64,000 nucleotides of DNA, from positions 930,001-994,000 of the forward strand of contig JACJXQ010000008.1 in the NCBI GenBank assembly GCA_020636495.1. The letters are read 5' to 3'. The position numbers were made by a program, and so were the translations under genes. The notes beneath the pieces are model-generated. The model ran no database searches and was not told the origin of the DNA. It was given only the letters and a program-made list of their open reading frames with translations. The stretch's first letter is position 1, and every line of letters begins with the position of its first letter. Of the stretch, positions 51,445 through 61,433 are shown in pieces. This DNA is from Chitinophagales bacterium (lineage in GTDB: Bacteria; Bacteroidota; Bacteroidia; Chitinophagales; Chitinophagaceae).

Positions 51445-54400
51445 ATGCAGGATATGACAAATTTACTACGCTTTTTATTAGTGTTGGTTTTTACGGCAGT
51501 TTCCGGACAGGTTTTGGCTCAAGGTACCAGTGGTGCAATAGTCGGTTCGGTCGTAGATGATAAGAACGAACCTGTTATTAGTGCAGTGGTTCAGGCCTAC
51601 CAGGGAGGTATCTTAAAAGGAGGTGCTGCGACTGATTTTGATGGAAACTTCGTTATTAAACCACTGGCTCCGGGCAGGTATGACCTGACCGTTAAGTATA
51701 TAGGTTACAAAGAGAGTAAGACAGTAGGTGTAATTGTCAGCGTTGACCAGAACACTGAAGTGAAAACAAAGCTACAGCCCAGTACAACTCTGGATGAGGT
51801 AGTGATCATTGATTATAAGGTTCCTTTGATCAACAAGTATGAGGGTGGTAGTACGACTACCAAGACCTCTGACCAATTGGAACAAATGGCCACGCGTAAT
51901 ACCACTACCATGGTATCTACATCCGCAGGTGCATACTCTCAAACAGATGGTGGTGCAGTAAGCATAGGTGGTGGCCGTGCTGACGGTACCCTGTATATAA
52001 TAGATGGTGTGCAGGTATATGGTAGCCGTGGTATTAACGTATCTCAGGGTTCTATAGACCAGATCCAGGTAATAACATCCGGTATACCTGCTAAATATGG
52101 TGATGCGATAGGTGGTGTGGTAACGATCACAACCAAAGGTGTTTCCGAAAAATTAAGAGGAAGTGTTCTTCTGGAAAAATCAGTAGATGGTTACGGTCAC
52201 AACCTGGGTAACTTCACCCTTTCTGGTCCATTATTAAGAAAATACACCGATAGTACACACACGAACAAAAAGCCGATTGTTGGTTTCTTCCTTGCCGGTG
52301 ATGCCTGGTATGACAAAGACAGGAGTCCTGAATATCATGGTAACTATGCTGTTAAGGATGAAGTGTTGCAGAATTTAAGGGACAATCCATTGATCGGTGT
52401 TCCCAACCAGTCTGGCGTTCCTGTATTCAGGAACAGGGCTGAAACTGTAACCGGCAAAGACCTGTATCTGACTAAGGCAAAGCAAAATGCCCAGGTGTTT
52501 GAGGGTCGCCTTACAGGTAGACTAGATTTCCAACTGTCCGATGAGTTGAACCTGAGTGCGGGCGGTACTTTCAACTATTCGAAGTCGAAAATATATAACA
52601 GGTCATGGTCTTATTTTTCTATTGACGAGATACCAGACGAATATAACTACACAGGTAGGGGTTTCATCAGGTTGCAGCAGAGTTTCAAGAAGAAAAATAA
52701 CCTGACCAATGCCAATGGCGAAGAGAAGCAGGAAAAGTCATTGATATCCAATGCGTTCTATACTTTGCAGGTTGACTACCAGACTGATTACAGGAAAATA
52801 GAAGACCCTAACCATAAAAAGAATGTGTTCAACTACGGTTATGTAGGCAAATTCAATACGGAATATACCCCTATTTATTCTCCGGGTGTAGATAGTGTTA
52901 CAAAAATATACGGAACAAGGTTACTCGTAGACAGGCAAGCAATTCAAACCACATTTGAGCGTTCTGAATTGAACCCGCTATTGGCGAATTATACCAGCCA
53001 GTATTTCAGAGATCTGGATGGACCTTCACCTCTGGATGAGCAGTTGATACGCACCAGGAACGCGTTGATCAATGGGCAGATGCCGTTTTCTATATATAGC
53101 GCGTTTACTACAACCGGTCAGTCAAACCAATATTATTATAATGGTGGTGTGCAGCAGTATGGTGTATCTGTGGATGCGTCGTTTGATCTGCAACCAGGCA
53201 AAACGCGCCACTCTATCGAATTTGGTTTATACTACCAACAGCGTTCAGAGAGCTACTACCAGTTCAACGCAGCTAACACCAATGGAGGTATATGGCAGTA
53301 CATGCGCCAGTTGACCAATACACACATTGGCCTGGACAGGGAGAATCCAATTTTTGTTATAGATGGCAAACATTATACTAAGGAACAGATCGGTGGTATA
53401 GACGGTCCTGTTCCTTCTCCTACAGATACTATATATTACAACAGGACAACTGTAGGTGCACAATCTGTGTTTGATTATAACCTGAGGCAAAAACTCGGTT
53501 TGAGTGCTACCGATTACATCGCTATCGATCAATTAGATCCTTCTACTTTCTCAATAGACATGTTCTCAGCTGATGAGATACAGAACAGCGGTAATGCTTA
53601 TGCTTTCTATTCAGGATATGATTATAAAGGTAACCGCCAGCGTGGGCAGGTAAACTTCAATGACTTCTTTACTAAGAAAGATGCCAACGGCAACTATACA
53701 CGTGATATTGGTTCTTACAGGCCAAACTATATTGCCGGTTATGTTTTGGATAAATTCCAATTCAAGGACATCTTCTTTAACGTAGGTCTTCGTGTTGAAC
53801 GTTTCGATGCGAATACAAAAGTGTTGAAAGATCCATATTCTTTGTACGAAGTAAATACCCTGGCTGATGCGAAGAATATAAAAGACGCGAATGGCAACAT
53901 ACGCGTGAAAAATAATTATACTGAGGGTGGTGCTACTCCTTCTAATATCGGAGATAACTATGTTGTATACGTAAATAACAACGAGTCGCCAACTCCGTCA
54001 GTTATCGGTTACAGGAATGGCGATGACTGGTACGATCCATATGGTCGTCTGATCGACGATCCTACTGCACTGAAACAATACAGTGGTGGTCGTGATCCTC
54101 AGCCATACCTGGTGAACAACAACGTACGTATCACTGACAGTACATTTGATCCTAACTCGTCTTTCACAGACTATAAGCCACAGATAAACGTTATGCCACG
54201 TATATCATTTAACTTCCCGATATCTGATGAAGCGATGTTCTATGCGCACTACGATGTTGTGGTTCAAAGGCCTAAATCTAACGTATTCACTACGGCGGCT
54301 GATTACTATAACCTGACTGCTAACCAGGGTGGTACTATCAACAACCCGAACCTGAAACCAGAGAAACTGTTTGACTACGAGGTGGGTTTCAAACAGACAC

Positions 54401-55278
54401 TGACAAAATCAAGCGCTATTACCATTTCCGGTTTTTACAAAGAGCGTAAAGACATGATACAGATACGCCCGTACCTGTATGCATGGCCTACGACATACTA
54501 TACTTATGGTAACCGCGACTTCTCAACAACCAAAGGTATGATGCTGAAATATGACCTGCGCCGTACTAAAAATCTGCGCATGGATGTTGCATATACCCTG
54601 CAGTTCGCAAATGGTACAGGGTCAGGTACAACATCTTCAGTAGCCAGTACAGGTAACCCCAGTGCGCCGGGTTTGTTGTCAGGTTTCATTAGTGCAGGTT
54701 TACCAAACATCCGCACGGTGTTCCCGCTTAACATTGACGTAAGGCATAATATTGTTACAAACATAGACTACAGGTATGGCAAAGATCAGGGCCCTGTTAT
54801 TGCTAATACTCACTTCCTGCAAAATGCCGGTGTGAACTTCATTTTCAGGACAAGGAGTGGTGAGCCTTATACCAAGTATACACAGCCTCGAAATGTAGCT
54901 AATACTGTAGATGGCCAGGTAAATGGTTCCCGTCTACCATGGCACTATATGCTGGATATGAGGTTGGATAAAGATTTTAAACTGCAGTTTGGCAAAAAGA
55001 ACCAGGAGGTTACAAAAGCAAGCAGGGGTGTTTACGTCAATGCCTATGTGTTGATTACCAATATCCTGAACAGGCGTGATATCATTTCTGTTGACGGTTA
55101 TACCGGCAGGACAGACGATGATGGTTACCTGACACATCCACAAGGTATCCAGACAACCAACCTGCAGTATAACCAACAGTCTTATGTTGACCTGTATTCG
55201 TCTAACCTGTTAGGAGCTGCGTCTACAAGGCTGAACCTGCCAAGAAGGATCAACCTGGGCTTGAATTTGAATTTTTAA
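51445..55278 (+). CDS. TonB-dependent-receptor-like outer-membrane protein, large
   Basis: A 1277-residue outer-membrane protein. ATG at 51445 is chosen (51454 also possible); both give signal peptide TNLLRFLLVLVFTAVSGQVLAQ. Residues ~30-115 are a CarboxypepD_reg/TonB-associated beta domain (GSVVDDKNEPVISAVV; DFDGNFVIKPLAPGRYDLTV). A plug follows (~140-240; GGRADGTLYIIDGVQVYGSR, GIPAKYGDAIGGVVTITTKG). The rest is a barrel ending RRINLGLNLNF with a terminal Phe. No SusD gene follows; instead a T9SS cargo and a PorV-like gene do. It is longer than typical SusC (~1000-1100). The substrate is unknown. Confidence 0.87.
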   Translation: MQDMTNLLRFLLVLVFTAVSGQVLAQGTSGAIVGSVVDDKNEPVISAVVQAYQGGILKGGAATDFDGNFVIKPLAPGRYDLTVKYIGYKESKTVGVIVSVDQNTEVKTKLQPSTTLDEVVIIDYKVPLINKYEGGSTTTKTSDQLEQMATRNTTTMVSTSAGAYSQTDGGAVSIGGGRADGTLYIIDGVQVYGSRGINVSQGSIDQIQVITSGIPAKYGDAIGGVVTITTKGVSEKLRGSVLLEKSVDGYGHNLGNFTLSGPLLRKYTDSTHTNKKPIVGFFLAGDAWYDKDRSPEYHGNYAVKDEVLQNLRDNPLIGVPNQSGVPVFRNRAETVTGKDLYLTKAKQNAQVFEGRLTGRLDFQLSDELNLSAGGTFNYSKSKIYNRSWSYFSIDEIPDEYNYTGRGFIRLQQSFKKKNNLTNANGEEKQEKSLISNAFYTLQVDYQTDYRKIEDPNHKKNVFNYGYVGKFNTEYTPIYSPGVDSVTKIYGTRLLVDRQAIQTTFERSELNPLLANYTSQYFRDLDGPSPLDEQLIRTRNALINGQMPFSIYSAFTTTGQSNQYYYNGGVQQYGVSVDASFDLQPGKTRHSIEFGLYYQQRSESYYQFNAANTNGGIWQYMRQLTNTHIGLDRENPIFVIDGKHYTKEQIGGIDGPVPSPTDTIYYNRTTVGAQSVFDYNLRQKLGLSATDYIAIDQLDPSTFSIDMFSADEIQNSGNAYAFYSGYDYKGNRQRGQVNFNDFFTKKDANGNYTRDIGSYRPNYIAGYVLDKFQFKDIFFNVGLRVERFDANTKVLKDPYSLYEVNTLADAKNIKDANGNIRVKNNYTEGGATPSNIGDNYVVYVNNNESPTPSVIGYRNGDDWYDPYGRLIDDPTALKQYSGGRDPQPYLVNNNVRITDSTFDPNSSFTDYKPQINVMPRISFNFPISDEAMFYAHYDVVVQRPKSNVFTTAADYYNLTANQGGTINNPNLKPEKLFDYEVGFKQTLTKSSAITISGFYKERKDMIQIRPYLYAWPTTYYTYGNRDFSTTKGMMLKYDLRRTKNLRMDVAYTLQFANGTGSGTTSSVASTGNPSAPGLLSGFISAGLPNIRTVFPLNIDVRHNIVTNIDYRYGKDQGPVIANTHFLQNAGVNFIFRTRSGEPYTKYTQPRNVANTVDGQVNGSRLPWHYMLDMRLDKDFKLQFGKKNQEVTKASRGVYVNAYVLITNILNRRDIISVDGYTGRTDDDGYLTHPQGIQTTNLQYNQQSYVDLYSSNLLGAASTRLNLPRRINLGLNLNF

Positions 55279-55315
55279 TTGAAAACTTTTTTCAGAACAA
55301 TAACTTAAGTAAGTT

Positions 55316-58300
55316 ATGATATCGATGAAATATAATAAGATTGGAACTGTGCTGATGACTCTGGCCGGAGCCTTTATGCTGAACACCCAGGCTAACGCCC
55401 GCCCCGATGTGAATGCGACAAAAAGGACAGGCTCTGAAAAGCTGGGTCAACTAAAAACTACTGCATCCTGCCGACCAGCGGAGGCATCTATAGACCTTGA
55501 TATCAACAACGTAAGGGCGCGGTTGATGACCGGCGGCGATATGTGGTGGGATAATGGTACCTCAGAGGCCAGGTACGAGATACCTAAAGGGTCCCGTAAA
55601 AACTCCCTGTTTGCAGGTTCTGTATGGATCGGTGGTTTAGATGAGCAAAAGCAACTTAAGGTAGCTGCTCAGACGTATCGCCAGACAGGTAATGACTACT
55701 GGCCCGGTCCATTGGATCCGAATACAGGTGACATCACTGAAGCAGACTGTTCTGAGTGGGACCGTTTCTGGAAAGTTGATAAAGAAACCATCAACAAATT
55801 CAGAGAGTTAGGGGATAAAACAGCTATAATAGGTGACCCTACATTTGAATCGATATATCAATGGCCGGCAAAAGGTAACGTCAATGCTGTAGGTCGTAAT
55901 CAGAATCCGCTGACTTTATATGCGAACCAGGATTACGCGCCATTCGTTGACGTAGATAATGACGGTGTATATAATACAGATGCCGGAGACTATCCCGGTG
56001 AAGAAGAGTTGGGAACGATCCGTGGTGACCAATTCATCTGGTGGGTGTTCAACGACAAAGGTAATACCAAACAGCAGTCTAATACAGATGGTATTGGTAT
56101 AGAGGTACAGGCCAGTGCTTTTGCCTATTCTACCAAAGATTTCATCAACGATGCTACTTTCTACAACTATCGTTTAGTTAACAGGGGGGGGCTGAGCCTG
56201 GATAGTACTCACATTGCTACATGGACAGATGCTGACCTTGGTTATTATAACGATGACTACATTGGTTGCGATACGACACGTGGTTTGGGTATATTATATA
56301 ATGGTACCAGCGTAGACGGTACGGGCCAGGTGAATAGTTATGGATCTAAGATACCGATGGTCGGGGTAGACTTCTTTAAAGGGCCTATCAAGAGGACTGT
56401 TGTAAATGGGCAGGTTGATACACAAAAGCTGGGTATGACCTCTTTTACCTACTATAACAATGATAACTCAGTAATTGGTAACCCAAGGAATGGTATCGAG
56501 ATATATAACTACATGACAGGTTCTATCAGGAATGGTCAGCGTTTTAGTTATGACTTCAAAGGACCTAATACCATATCTAAAGCGTATGGTGAAGGTGCAA
56601 CAACACCTTATGTGTTCTTTGGCGACCCGGCCAACAGGTCTGAATGGTCTGAGTGTACTTGCGGTAACCCAGTAGGTGACAGGCGTTTTGTGCATACGTC
56701 AGGCGCATTCAGGTTAGATCCGGGTGTTGTAAATGATATTACCATAGGTGCTGTTTGGGTATCAGACGCAGGTGGTTGCCCCAGTACTTCTTTCAGGAAG
56801 ATAAGGGTAGCTGACGACCTCGCACAATCACTTTTTGATAATAACTTTAAGACTATCGAAGGACCGGAAGCTCCGAGGATGGAAGTACGTGCATTGGACA
56901 GGAAACTGGTATTCTACCTGACTAACGACCAGATAAGTAATAACTACCAGGAGAGGTATGGTACAGATCTGTCTGAACAAAAATACCGCGTTGCTTCTAA
57001 CAAAGCAGCCAACTATGTTAAGAGCCCGGATTCATTGTATGTCTTCGAAGGCTACAGGGTATTCCAACTGAGAGACCGTTTTGTTACGCCGGCAAACATC
57101 TTTAATGACGATGGTTCAGTTAACGAGGAACTGGCACAAGAGGTATTCCAGGTAGATAAGCAAAATGGTGTTACTAAGATCATTAACTACGAGAAGAAGA
57201 CAGATATAAGTGATACTACTTATGTACCTATTGTAAAAATAATCGGTGCTGACAGCGGTATCAAACATAGTTTTGAGATCAACAGCGATGCCTTCGCCAA
57301 AACACAGGATAAGAGGCTGGTTAACTATAAGAACTACTACTTTACTGCAGTAGCTTATGCTTACAACAACTTCGCTCCTTTTGATCCCAAACACGCTGAT
57401 TCAACTCAGGAACTTGCGTACATTGAGAGCTCTAAAGGTGGCGGAGGATCAGCAATTAAAGTTGTTGTCGGTTCTCCTAACCCTGCCAACGGTGACATGG
57501 GTACTGTTTTGAACGCTGATTTTGGTGATGGTGTTATAGTTAAACGCCTGGAAGGTAAGGGTAACGGCAGAAATGCACTGGAATTATCAGATGAATCTGA
57601 AAATGAAGCATTGTTTGGTGTTTCTGCGAATGGTGGAGGCACTTTACACCAGGCTGTAACGCCAACCTACAAGTCTGGACACGGTCCGGTTAACGTAAAA
57701 GTTATCGATCCGATAAAATTAAAACCATACGACTTTGAATTATACATCAATGGTCCGATATCAACTGTTGATAAGGACCTTGGACTGGTTGATACAAGCT
57801 CGAACTGGATGCTGATAAATCTTACCAATAACGATACTATCTTAAGTGAGCGTACATTGTTGTATCGCAACGAGCAGATATTGGAAGAGTACGGTATCTC
57901 TGTTGATATCCAACAGGCTTCAAGGCCGACTGACCACCAGGATCTGAATCAGAACGGCTTGATATCATCAGATATCATATTCTCTGACCTGTCTAATCCA
58001 TGGTTAAGTGGTGTTGCAGACCAGGAAGCAAGGTCGTTTGCAAACTGGATACGTTCCGGTAATACAACCGATACAAGTAAGATCTGCGATTGGAATGACA
58101 TCAAAGGTGATAGTGTAGGACAGTTCTACGAAAAAATGCTTTCAAGATATTCCACTACCGTAGGTACATGGGCACCATATGCTTTGACTGCTTCAGAAGA
58201 TTCAACGGCTTGCGGATTCGGCGTTAAGTTTGGTCAGGGTAATCCCAAGTTAAGTGCTTTGCCAAGTGTTGATATAGTGTTCACATCTGATCATTCTAAA

Positions 58301-59293
58301 TGGACAAGGTGCCTGGTATTTGAAATGGATGATGATTTCAACCTCGCAGAAGGGCATGCAGATAAATTCGATTTCCGCTCACATGCCAGTTGGAATATGG
58401 AATGGGATGAAAATGGAAGGCCGGTTTACTCAACTGTGCCGAATGATACCGGTTTCTCATGGTTCCCGGGATATGCTATTAACCAGGAAACAGGCGAGCG
58501 TCTGAACATCTTCTTTGGTGAAGATTCATGGTTGAAAGATCATAACGGTAATGACATGATCTGGAATCCTACCGCAATTCAATGGGGTTATGCAGGGGCA
58601 AACCTGATACCTATATTTGGTGGTAAACACTATATATATATCCAAAATAGCAGGTACGACTCAGGAAGAGCATTTATTCAGACACTGAATAGTCCGAGTA
58701 CGATTGTTAGGCAAACAAGGTTCAACAACTTTGCTTATGCTAGTATCCCGTTATTGAATCCATTGACCAAGTCGCAGTTCAAATCTCTGCCTGAAGGCCT
58801 TATTCCTAGTGAAGTAAGGGTGAAATTCAGGATATCCCGTCCGTACAATCAGTATATGACAGATATTAACGGAGCCACAATGAAAAACAATGGTTTCCCA
58901 TTGTATTATTTCTCAACAGGCAATTTAGCACCAATCAAACTGGGAGATAATGCGAATGCCGACAAGGACGCATTACTGGATAGGATTCATGCAGTTCCAA
59001 ACCCGTACTACGGTTATACAGGCTATGAACTTAACAGGTATGATACTAAGGTTAAGATCATCAATCTGCCTGCCAAAGCAACTGTCAGCATCTACTCTCT
59101 GGACGGTACTTTAGTGCGTAGGATAGAGAAAGACAATGCCAATGTATCTTATGTAGACTGGGATATCCGTAATGCTAAGAGTTTGCCAATAGCAAGCGGT
59201 ATGTACTTGATGCATGTGAAAGCGGAAGGCATAGGTGAAAAAGTTATTCGTTGGTTTGGTGCTATGCGCCCTATCGATGTAACAAACTATTAA
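55316..59293 (+). CDS. Large T9SS-sorted secreted protein, function unknown
   Basis: A 1325-residue secreted protein. ATG at 55316 is kept; M4 at 55325 is an alternative. The N-terminus MKYNKIGTVLMTLAGAFMLN, TQANA is a signal peptide. A VDVDNDGVYNTDAGDYPG segment (~residue 220) is a Ca-binding-type DxDxDG loop. Most of the protein has no domain I recognise. The C-terminus has HAVPNPYYGYTGYELNRYDT, VSIYSLDGTLVRRIEKDNAN and GMYLMHVKAEGIGEKVIRWF, a variant of the T9SS sorting domain (PNP start, G-x-Y-x-x-x-V strand). It sits 37 bp after the TonB receptor gene. Confidence 0.8.
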   Translation: MISMKYNKIGTVLMTLAGAFMLNTQANARPDVNATKRTGSEKLGQLKTTASCRPAEASIDLDINNVRARLMTGGDMWWDNGTSEARYEIPKGSRKNSLFAGSVWIGGLDEQKQLKVAAQTYRQTGNDYWPGPLDPNTGDITEADCSEWDRFWKVDKETINKFRELGDKTAIIGDPTFESIYQWPAKGNVNAVGRNQNPLTLYANQDYAPFVDVDNDGVYNTDAGDYPGEEELGTIRGDQFIWWVFNDKGNTKQQSNTDGIGIEVQASAFAYSTKDFINDATFYNYRLVNRGGLSLDSTHIATWTDADLGYYNDDYIGCDTTRGLGILYNGTSVDGTGQVNSYGSKIPMVGVDFFKGPIKRTVVNGQVDTQKLGMTSFTYYNNDNSVIGNPRNGIEIYNYMTGSIRNGQRFSYDFKGPNTISKAYGEGATTPYVFFGDPANRSEWSECTCGNPVGDRRFVHTSGAFRLDPGVVNDITIGAVWVSDAGGCPSTSFRKIRVADDLAQSLFDNNFKTIEGPEAPRMEVRALDRKLVFYLTNDQISNNYQERYGTDLSEQKYRVASNKAANYVKSPDSLYVFEGYRVFQLRDRFVTPANIFNDDGSVNEELAQEVFQVDKQNGVTKIINYEKKTDISDTTYVPIVKIIGADSGIKHSFEINSDAFAKTQDKRLVNYKNYYFTAVAYAYNNFAPFDPKHADSTQELAYIESSKGGGGSAIKVVVGSPNPANGDMGTVLNADFGDGVIVKRLEGKGNGRNALELSDESENEALFGVSANGGGTLHQAVTPTYKSGHGPVNVKVIDPIKLKPYDFELYINGPISTVDKDLGLVDTSSNWMLINLTNNDTILSERTLLYRNEQILEEYGISVDIQQASRPTDHQDLNQNGLISSDIIFSDLSNPWLSGVADQEARSFANWIRSGNTTDTSKICDWNDIKGDSVGQFYEKMLSRYSTTVGTWAPYALTASEDSTACGFGVKFGQGNPKLSALPSVDIVFTSDHSKWTRCLVFEMDDDFNLAEGHADKFDFRSHASWNMEWDENGRPVYSTVPNDTGFSWFPGYAINQETGERLNIFFGEDSWLKDHNGNDMIWNPTAIQWGYAGANLIPIFGGKHYIYIQNSRYDSGRAFIQTLNSPSTIVRQTRFNNFAYASIPLLNPLTKSQFKSLPEGLIPSEVRVKFRISRPYNQYMTDINGATMKNNGFPLYYFSTGNLAPIKLGDNANADKDALLDRIHAVPNPYYGYTGYELNRYDTKVKIINLPAKATVSIYSLDGTLVRRIEKDNANVSYVDWDIRNAKSLPIASGMYLMHVKAEGIGEKVIRWFGAMRPIDVTNY

Positions 59294-59306
59294 TTTATAT
59301 GATTTT

Positions 59307-59334
59307 GATCGGGGAGGAGTACTTCTCCCCGATC
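59307..59334 (+). terminator. Hairpin between the T9SS protein and PorV-like genes
   Basis: GATCGGGGAG and CTCCCCGATC form a perfect 10-bp stem around an 8-nt loop. There is no T-run, so it may attenuate transcription or set mRNA ends between the two cistrons. Confidence 0.6.
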
Positions 59335-59360
59335 TGATTGAAAATATTATACTTTAGATT

Positions 59361-60461
59361 ATGAGAAAGTTTTATACAAAGGCCGCCTTCTTGGTTTGTG
59401 TTACTTGTATGTCAGTGACTGCTTTTGCGGGTAACAAGGACCGTTCTGGTCAGGCTGGTGCTACCCAATTGCTCATCAATCCCTGGGGGCAAAGTACAGG
59501 TGTATTTGGTATGAATACATCTTACGTGAGTGGTTTGGATGCGATGAAGAACAACATTGCCGGTATGGCGCATTCAGGTAAAACAGAGTTAGGTGTTTCT
59601 CATTCTATGTACCTGAGTGGTAGTGGTGTTTCAGTGAACAATCTGGGCTTCATACAGAATCTTGGTAACCTTGGCGTTATAGGTGCTAATATCATGTCTA
59701 TGAGTTTCGGAGAAATTCCTATCACAGACTACGATAACCCTGAGGGGGGAATCGGTACGTACAGTCCACAGTTCTTCAATGCCTTGGTTGGATATTCGAA
59801 AGAGTTCTCTAAAAATATATCTGTCGGTGCAGGCGTCACATTCATTTCTGAACAAATTCCTGATGCCAAAGCTAGCGGAGCAGTTTTTGAAGCAGGTATC
59901 CAATATGTTACAGGTAAAGACGATAACTTCCACTTCGGTATTACGTTACGTAATATCGGTACGGGTATGAAGTACAGCGGTAGTGGTTTTGCGATCAACA
60001 GCGAAGCTCCGGAAGATGGTAGCTACACCCTGAACAGGCAAATACCTTCTGAGCAGTTTGAAATGCCTACTTATCTTAACCTGGGTTTGTCATATGATTT
60101 CTACTTGGATCAGAACACTGTTAACCCGGAAGATCAGCAGAGTAGCGAAGAGGTGAAACCTAAACATCGCGCCACGGTTATGGCCAACTTCACTTCTAAC
60201 TCATTTAACAATGACTATCTGGGTGGTGGTGTTGAATATGCCTTCAAGGAAACATTTATGTTACGTGCTGGTTACAGGCACGAGAAAAACATTGGTGATG
60301 CTTCTTTAAGCACAACATTTTATACTGGTATTGCAGCAGGTGCTACCATCAACTTCAGGATCGGGGAAACCGGTCCTAAAATGGGGCTGGATTATTCATT
60401 CAGGCCAACAAAACGACCTGCCAATGGTGTGCACACCATTACGCTGCGTGTAATGCGCTAA
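59361..60461 (+). CDS. PorV/PorQ-family outer-membrane barrel
   Basis: A 366-residue FadL-like barrel of the PorV/PorQ (UPF0164-like) family. Signal peptide MRKFYTKAAFLVCVTCMSVT, AFA. The N-terminal motif QAGATQLLINPWGQSTGVFG and DAMKNNIAGMAHSGKTELGV is the family signature; strands such as LGVIGANIMSMSFGEIPITD, VGAGVTFISEQIPDAKASGA and FHFGITLRNIGTGMKYSGSG follow. PorV carries T9SS cargo C-terminal domains from the translocon to the attachment complex, and PorQ has a related role. The direct pairing with a T9SS-sorted protein suggests a dedicated partner. Confidence 0.85.
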   Translation: MRKFYTKAAFLVCVTCMSVTAFAGNKDRSGQAGATQLLINPWGQSTGVFGMNTSYVSGLDAMKNNIAGMAHSGKTELGVSHSMYLSGSGVSVNNLGFIQNLGNLGVIGANIMSMSFGEIPITDYDNPEGGIGTYSPQFFNALVGYSKEFSKNISVGAGVTFISEQIPDAKASGAVFEAGIQYVTGKDDNFHFGITLRNIGTGMKYSGSGFAINSEAPEDGSYTLNRQIPSEQFEMPTYLNLGLSYDFYLDQNTVNPEDQQSSEEVKPKHRATVMANFTSNSFNNDYLGGGVEYAFKETFMLRAGYRHEKNIGDASLSTTFYTGIAAGATINFRIGETGPKMGLDYSFRPTKRPANGVHTITLRVMR

Positions 60462-60487
60462 TTGAAATAAAATCGTATTTTTATATT

Positions 60488-60527
60488 CTGCAACGCTTCT
60501 GTTACTACAGAGGCGTTGCAGTTTTTT
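60488..60527 (+). terminator. Rho-independent terminator after the PorV-like gene
   Basis: CTGCAACGC-TTCTG and CAGAG-GCGTTGCAG form a 14-bp stem (one T-G pair) around TTACTA, followed by T6. The 33-bp upstream extension of the greA frame runs into it, supporting ATG 60549 for greA. Confidence 0.92.
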
Positions 60528-60548
60528 AAGTCCTTAAATATTCGTAGT

Positions 60549-61022
60549 ATGTCAGGATTGAACTATGTGACACAGGAGACGCTGAACCAGATGAACGAAG
60601 AGCTGAACCAACTTCGGGGACCCGGCAGGGCAGAAATTGCCAGGCAAATCGCTGAGGCTCGTGAAAAAGGTGACCTGAAAGAAAATGCTGAATATGATGC
60701 TGCCAAAGAAGCACAGGGATATCACGAAGCAAAAATAGCCAGGCTTGAGGCTGCTGTTGCAACTGCGCGAGTTATAGATGCCAAAAACATAGACCTTAGT
60801 AAAGTTTCTATACTCAGCAAGGTAACAGTGCTGAATATGCAGACAAAAAAGTCTATGCAATACCAGATAGTTTCTGAACAGGAAGCTGACCTTAAGGCAA
60901 AGAAGATATCAGTAACTTCACCCATTGGTAAGGGTTTGTTGGGCAAGCAGGTGGGAGAAGTAGCCGAGGTAGCTACGCCGGGCGGTATTCTTAAACTACA
61001 AGTCGAAGATATTTCTATATAA
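60549..61022 (+). CDS. greA: GreA, transcript cleavage factor
   Basis: A 157-residue factor that rescues backtracked RNA polymerase by stimulating cleavage of the nascent RNA. ATG at 60549 is chosen because the upstream in-frame start lies inside the preceding terminator. The N-terminal coiled coil (YVTQETLNQMNEELNQL) with the acidic tip GDLKENAEYDAAKE (Asp and Glu that coordinate Mg2+) and the C-terminal FKBP-like domain (VTSPIGKGLLGKQVGEVAEV) are clear. Length matches GreA. It precedes the HIT gene by 1 bp. Confidence 0.96.
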   Translation: MSGLNYVTQETLNQMNEELNQLRGPGRAEIARQIAEAREKGDLKENAEYDAAKEAQGYHEAKIARLEAAVATARVIDAKNIDLSKVSILSKVTVLNMQTKKSMQYQIVSEQEADLKAKKISVTSPIGKGLLGKQVGEVAEVATPGGILKLQVEDISI

Positions 61023-61023
61023 A

Positions 61024-61416
61024 ATGGCAAGCATTTTCTCGAAAATAATAGCAGGTGAAATACCCTCTTATAAAATTGCTGAGAATGATCATTTCTATGC
61101 TTTTCTCGATGTCTTTCCGTTAGTAAAAGGGCATGTATTGGTAGTACCCAAGAATGAAACAGACAAAATATTTGACGTTGATGATAGTTTGTTATCTGAA
61201 TGGCTGATTTTTGCCAAGCCTATAGCAAAGGCTATAGAGAAGACATTTGATTGTAACAGATGCGGTATCAGTGTTGTAGGGCTAGAAGTGCCTCACGCAC
61301 ATATGCATTTATTGCCTATTAACACAGCTGACGACCTCAATTTTACAAGACCTAAGCTCAAGATTACTTCTGAAGAATTGGAAGGAATACAACAGATGAT
61401 ATTAGAAAACATATAA
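61024..61416 (+). CDS. HIT-family nucleotide hydrolase (Hint-like)
   Basis: A 130-residue histidine-triad protein. N-terminal SIFSKIIAGEIPSYKIAEND and FLDVFPLVKGHVLVVPKNET, and the triad H91-A-H93-M-H95 in VPHAHMHLLPI, match Hint-type purine nucleoside phosphoramidases. It is cytoplasmic, directly follows greA and is likely co-transcribed with it. Confidence 0.94.
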   Translation: MASIFSKIIAGEIPSYKIAENDHFYAFLDVFPLVKGHVLVVPKNETDKIFDVDDSLLSEWLIFAKPIAKAIEKTFDCNRCGISVVGLEVPHAHMHLLPINTADDLNFTRPKLKITSEELEGIQQMILENI

Positions 61417-61433
61417 CGTTAGTAGTTTTGTCA

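Noticed and set aside
51445..59293. SusC/SusD polysaccharide-utilisation locus
   Set aside because: The second gene has no SusD-type TPR fold or lipobox and ends in a T9SS domain. There are no glycoside hydrolases nearby.
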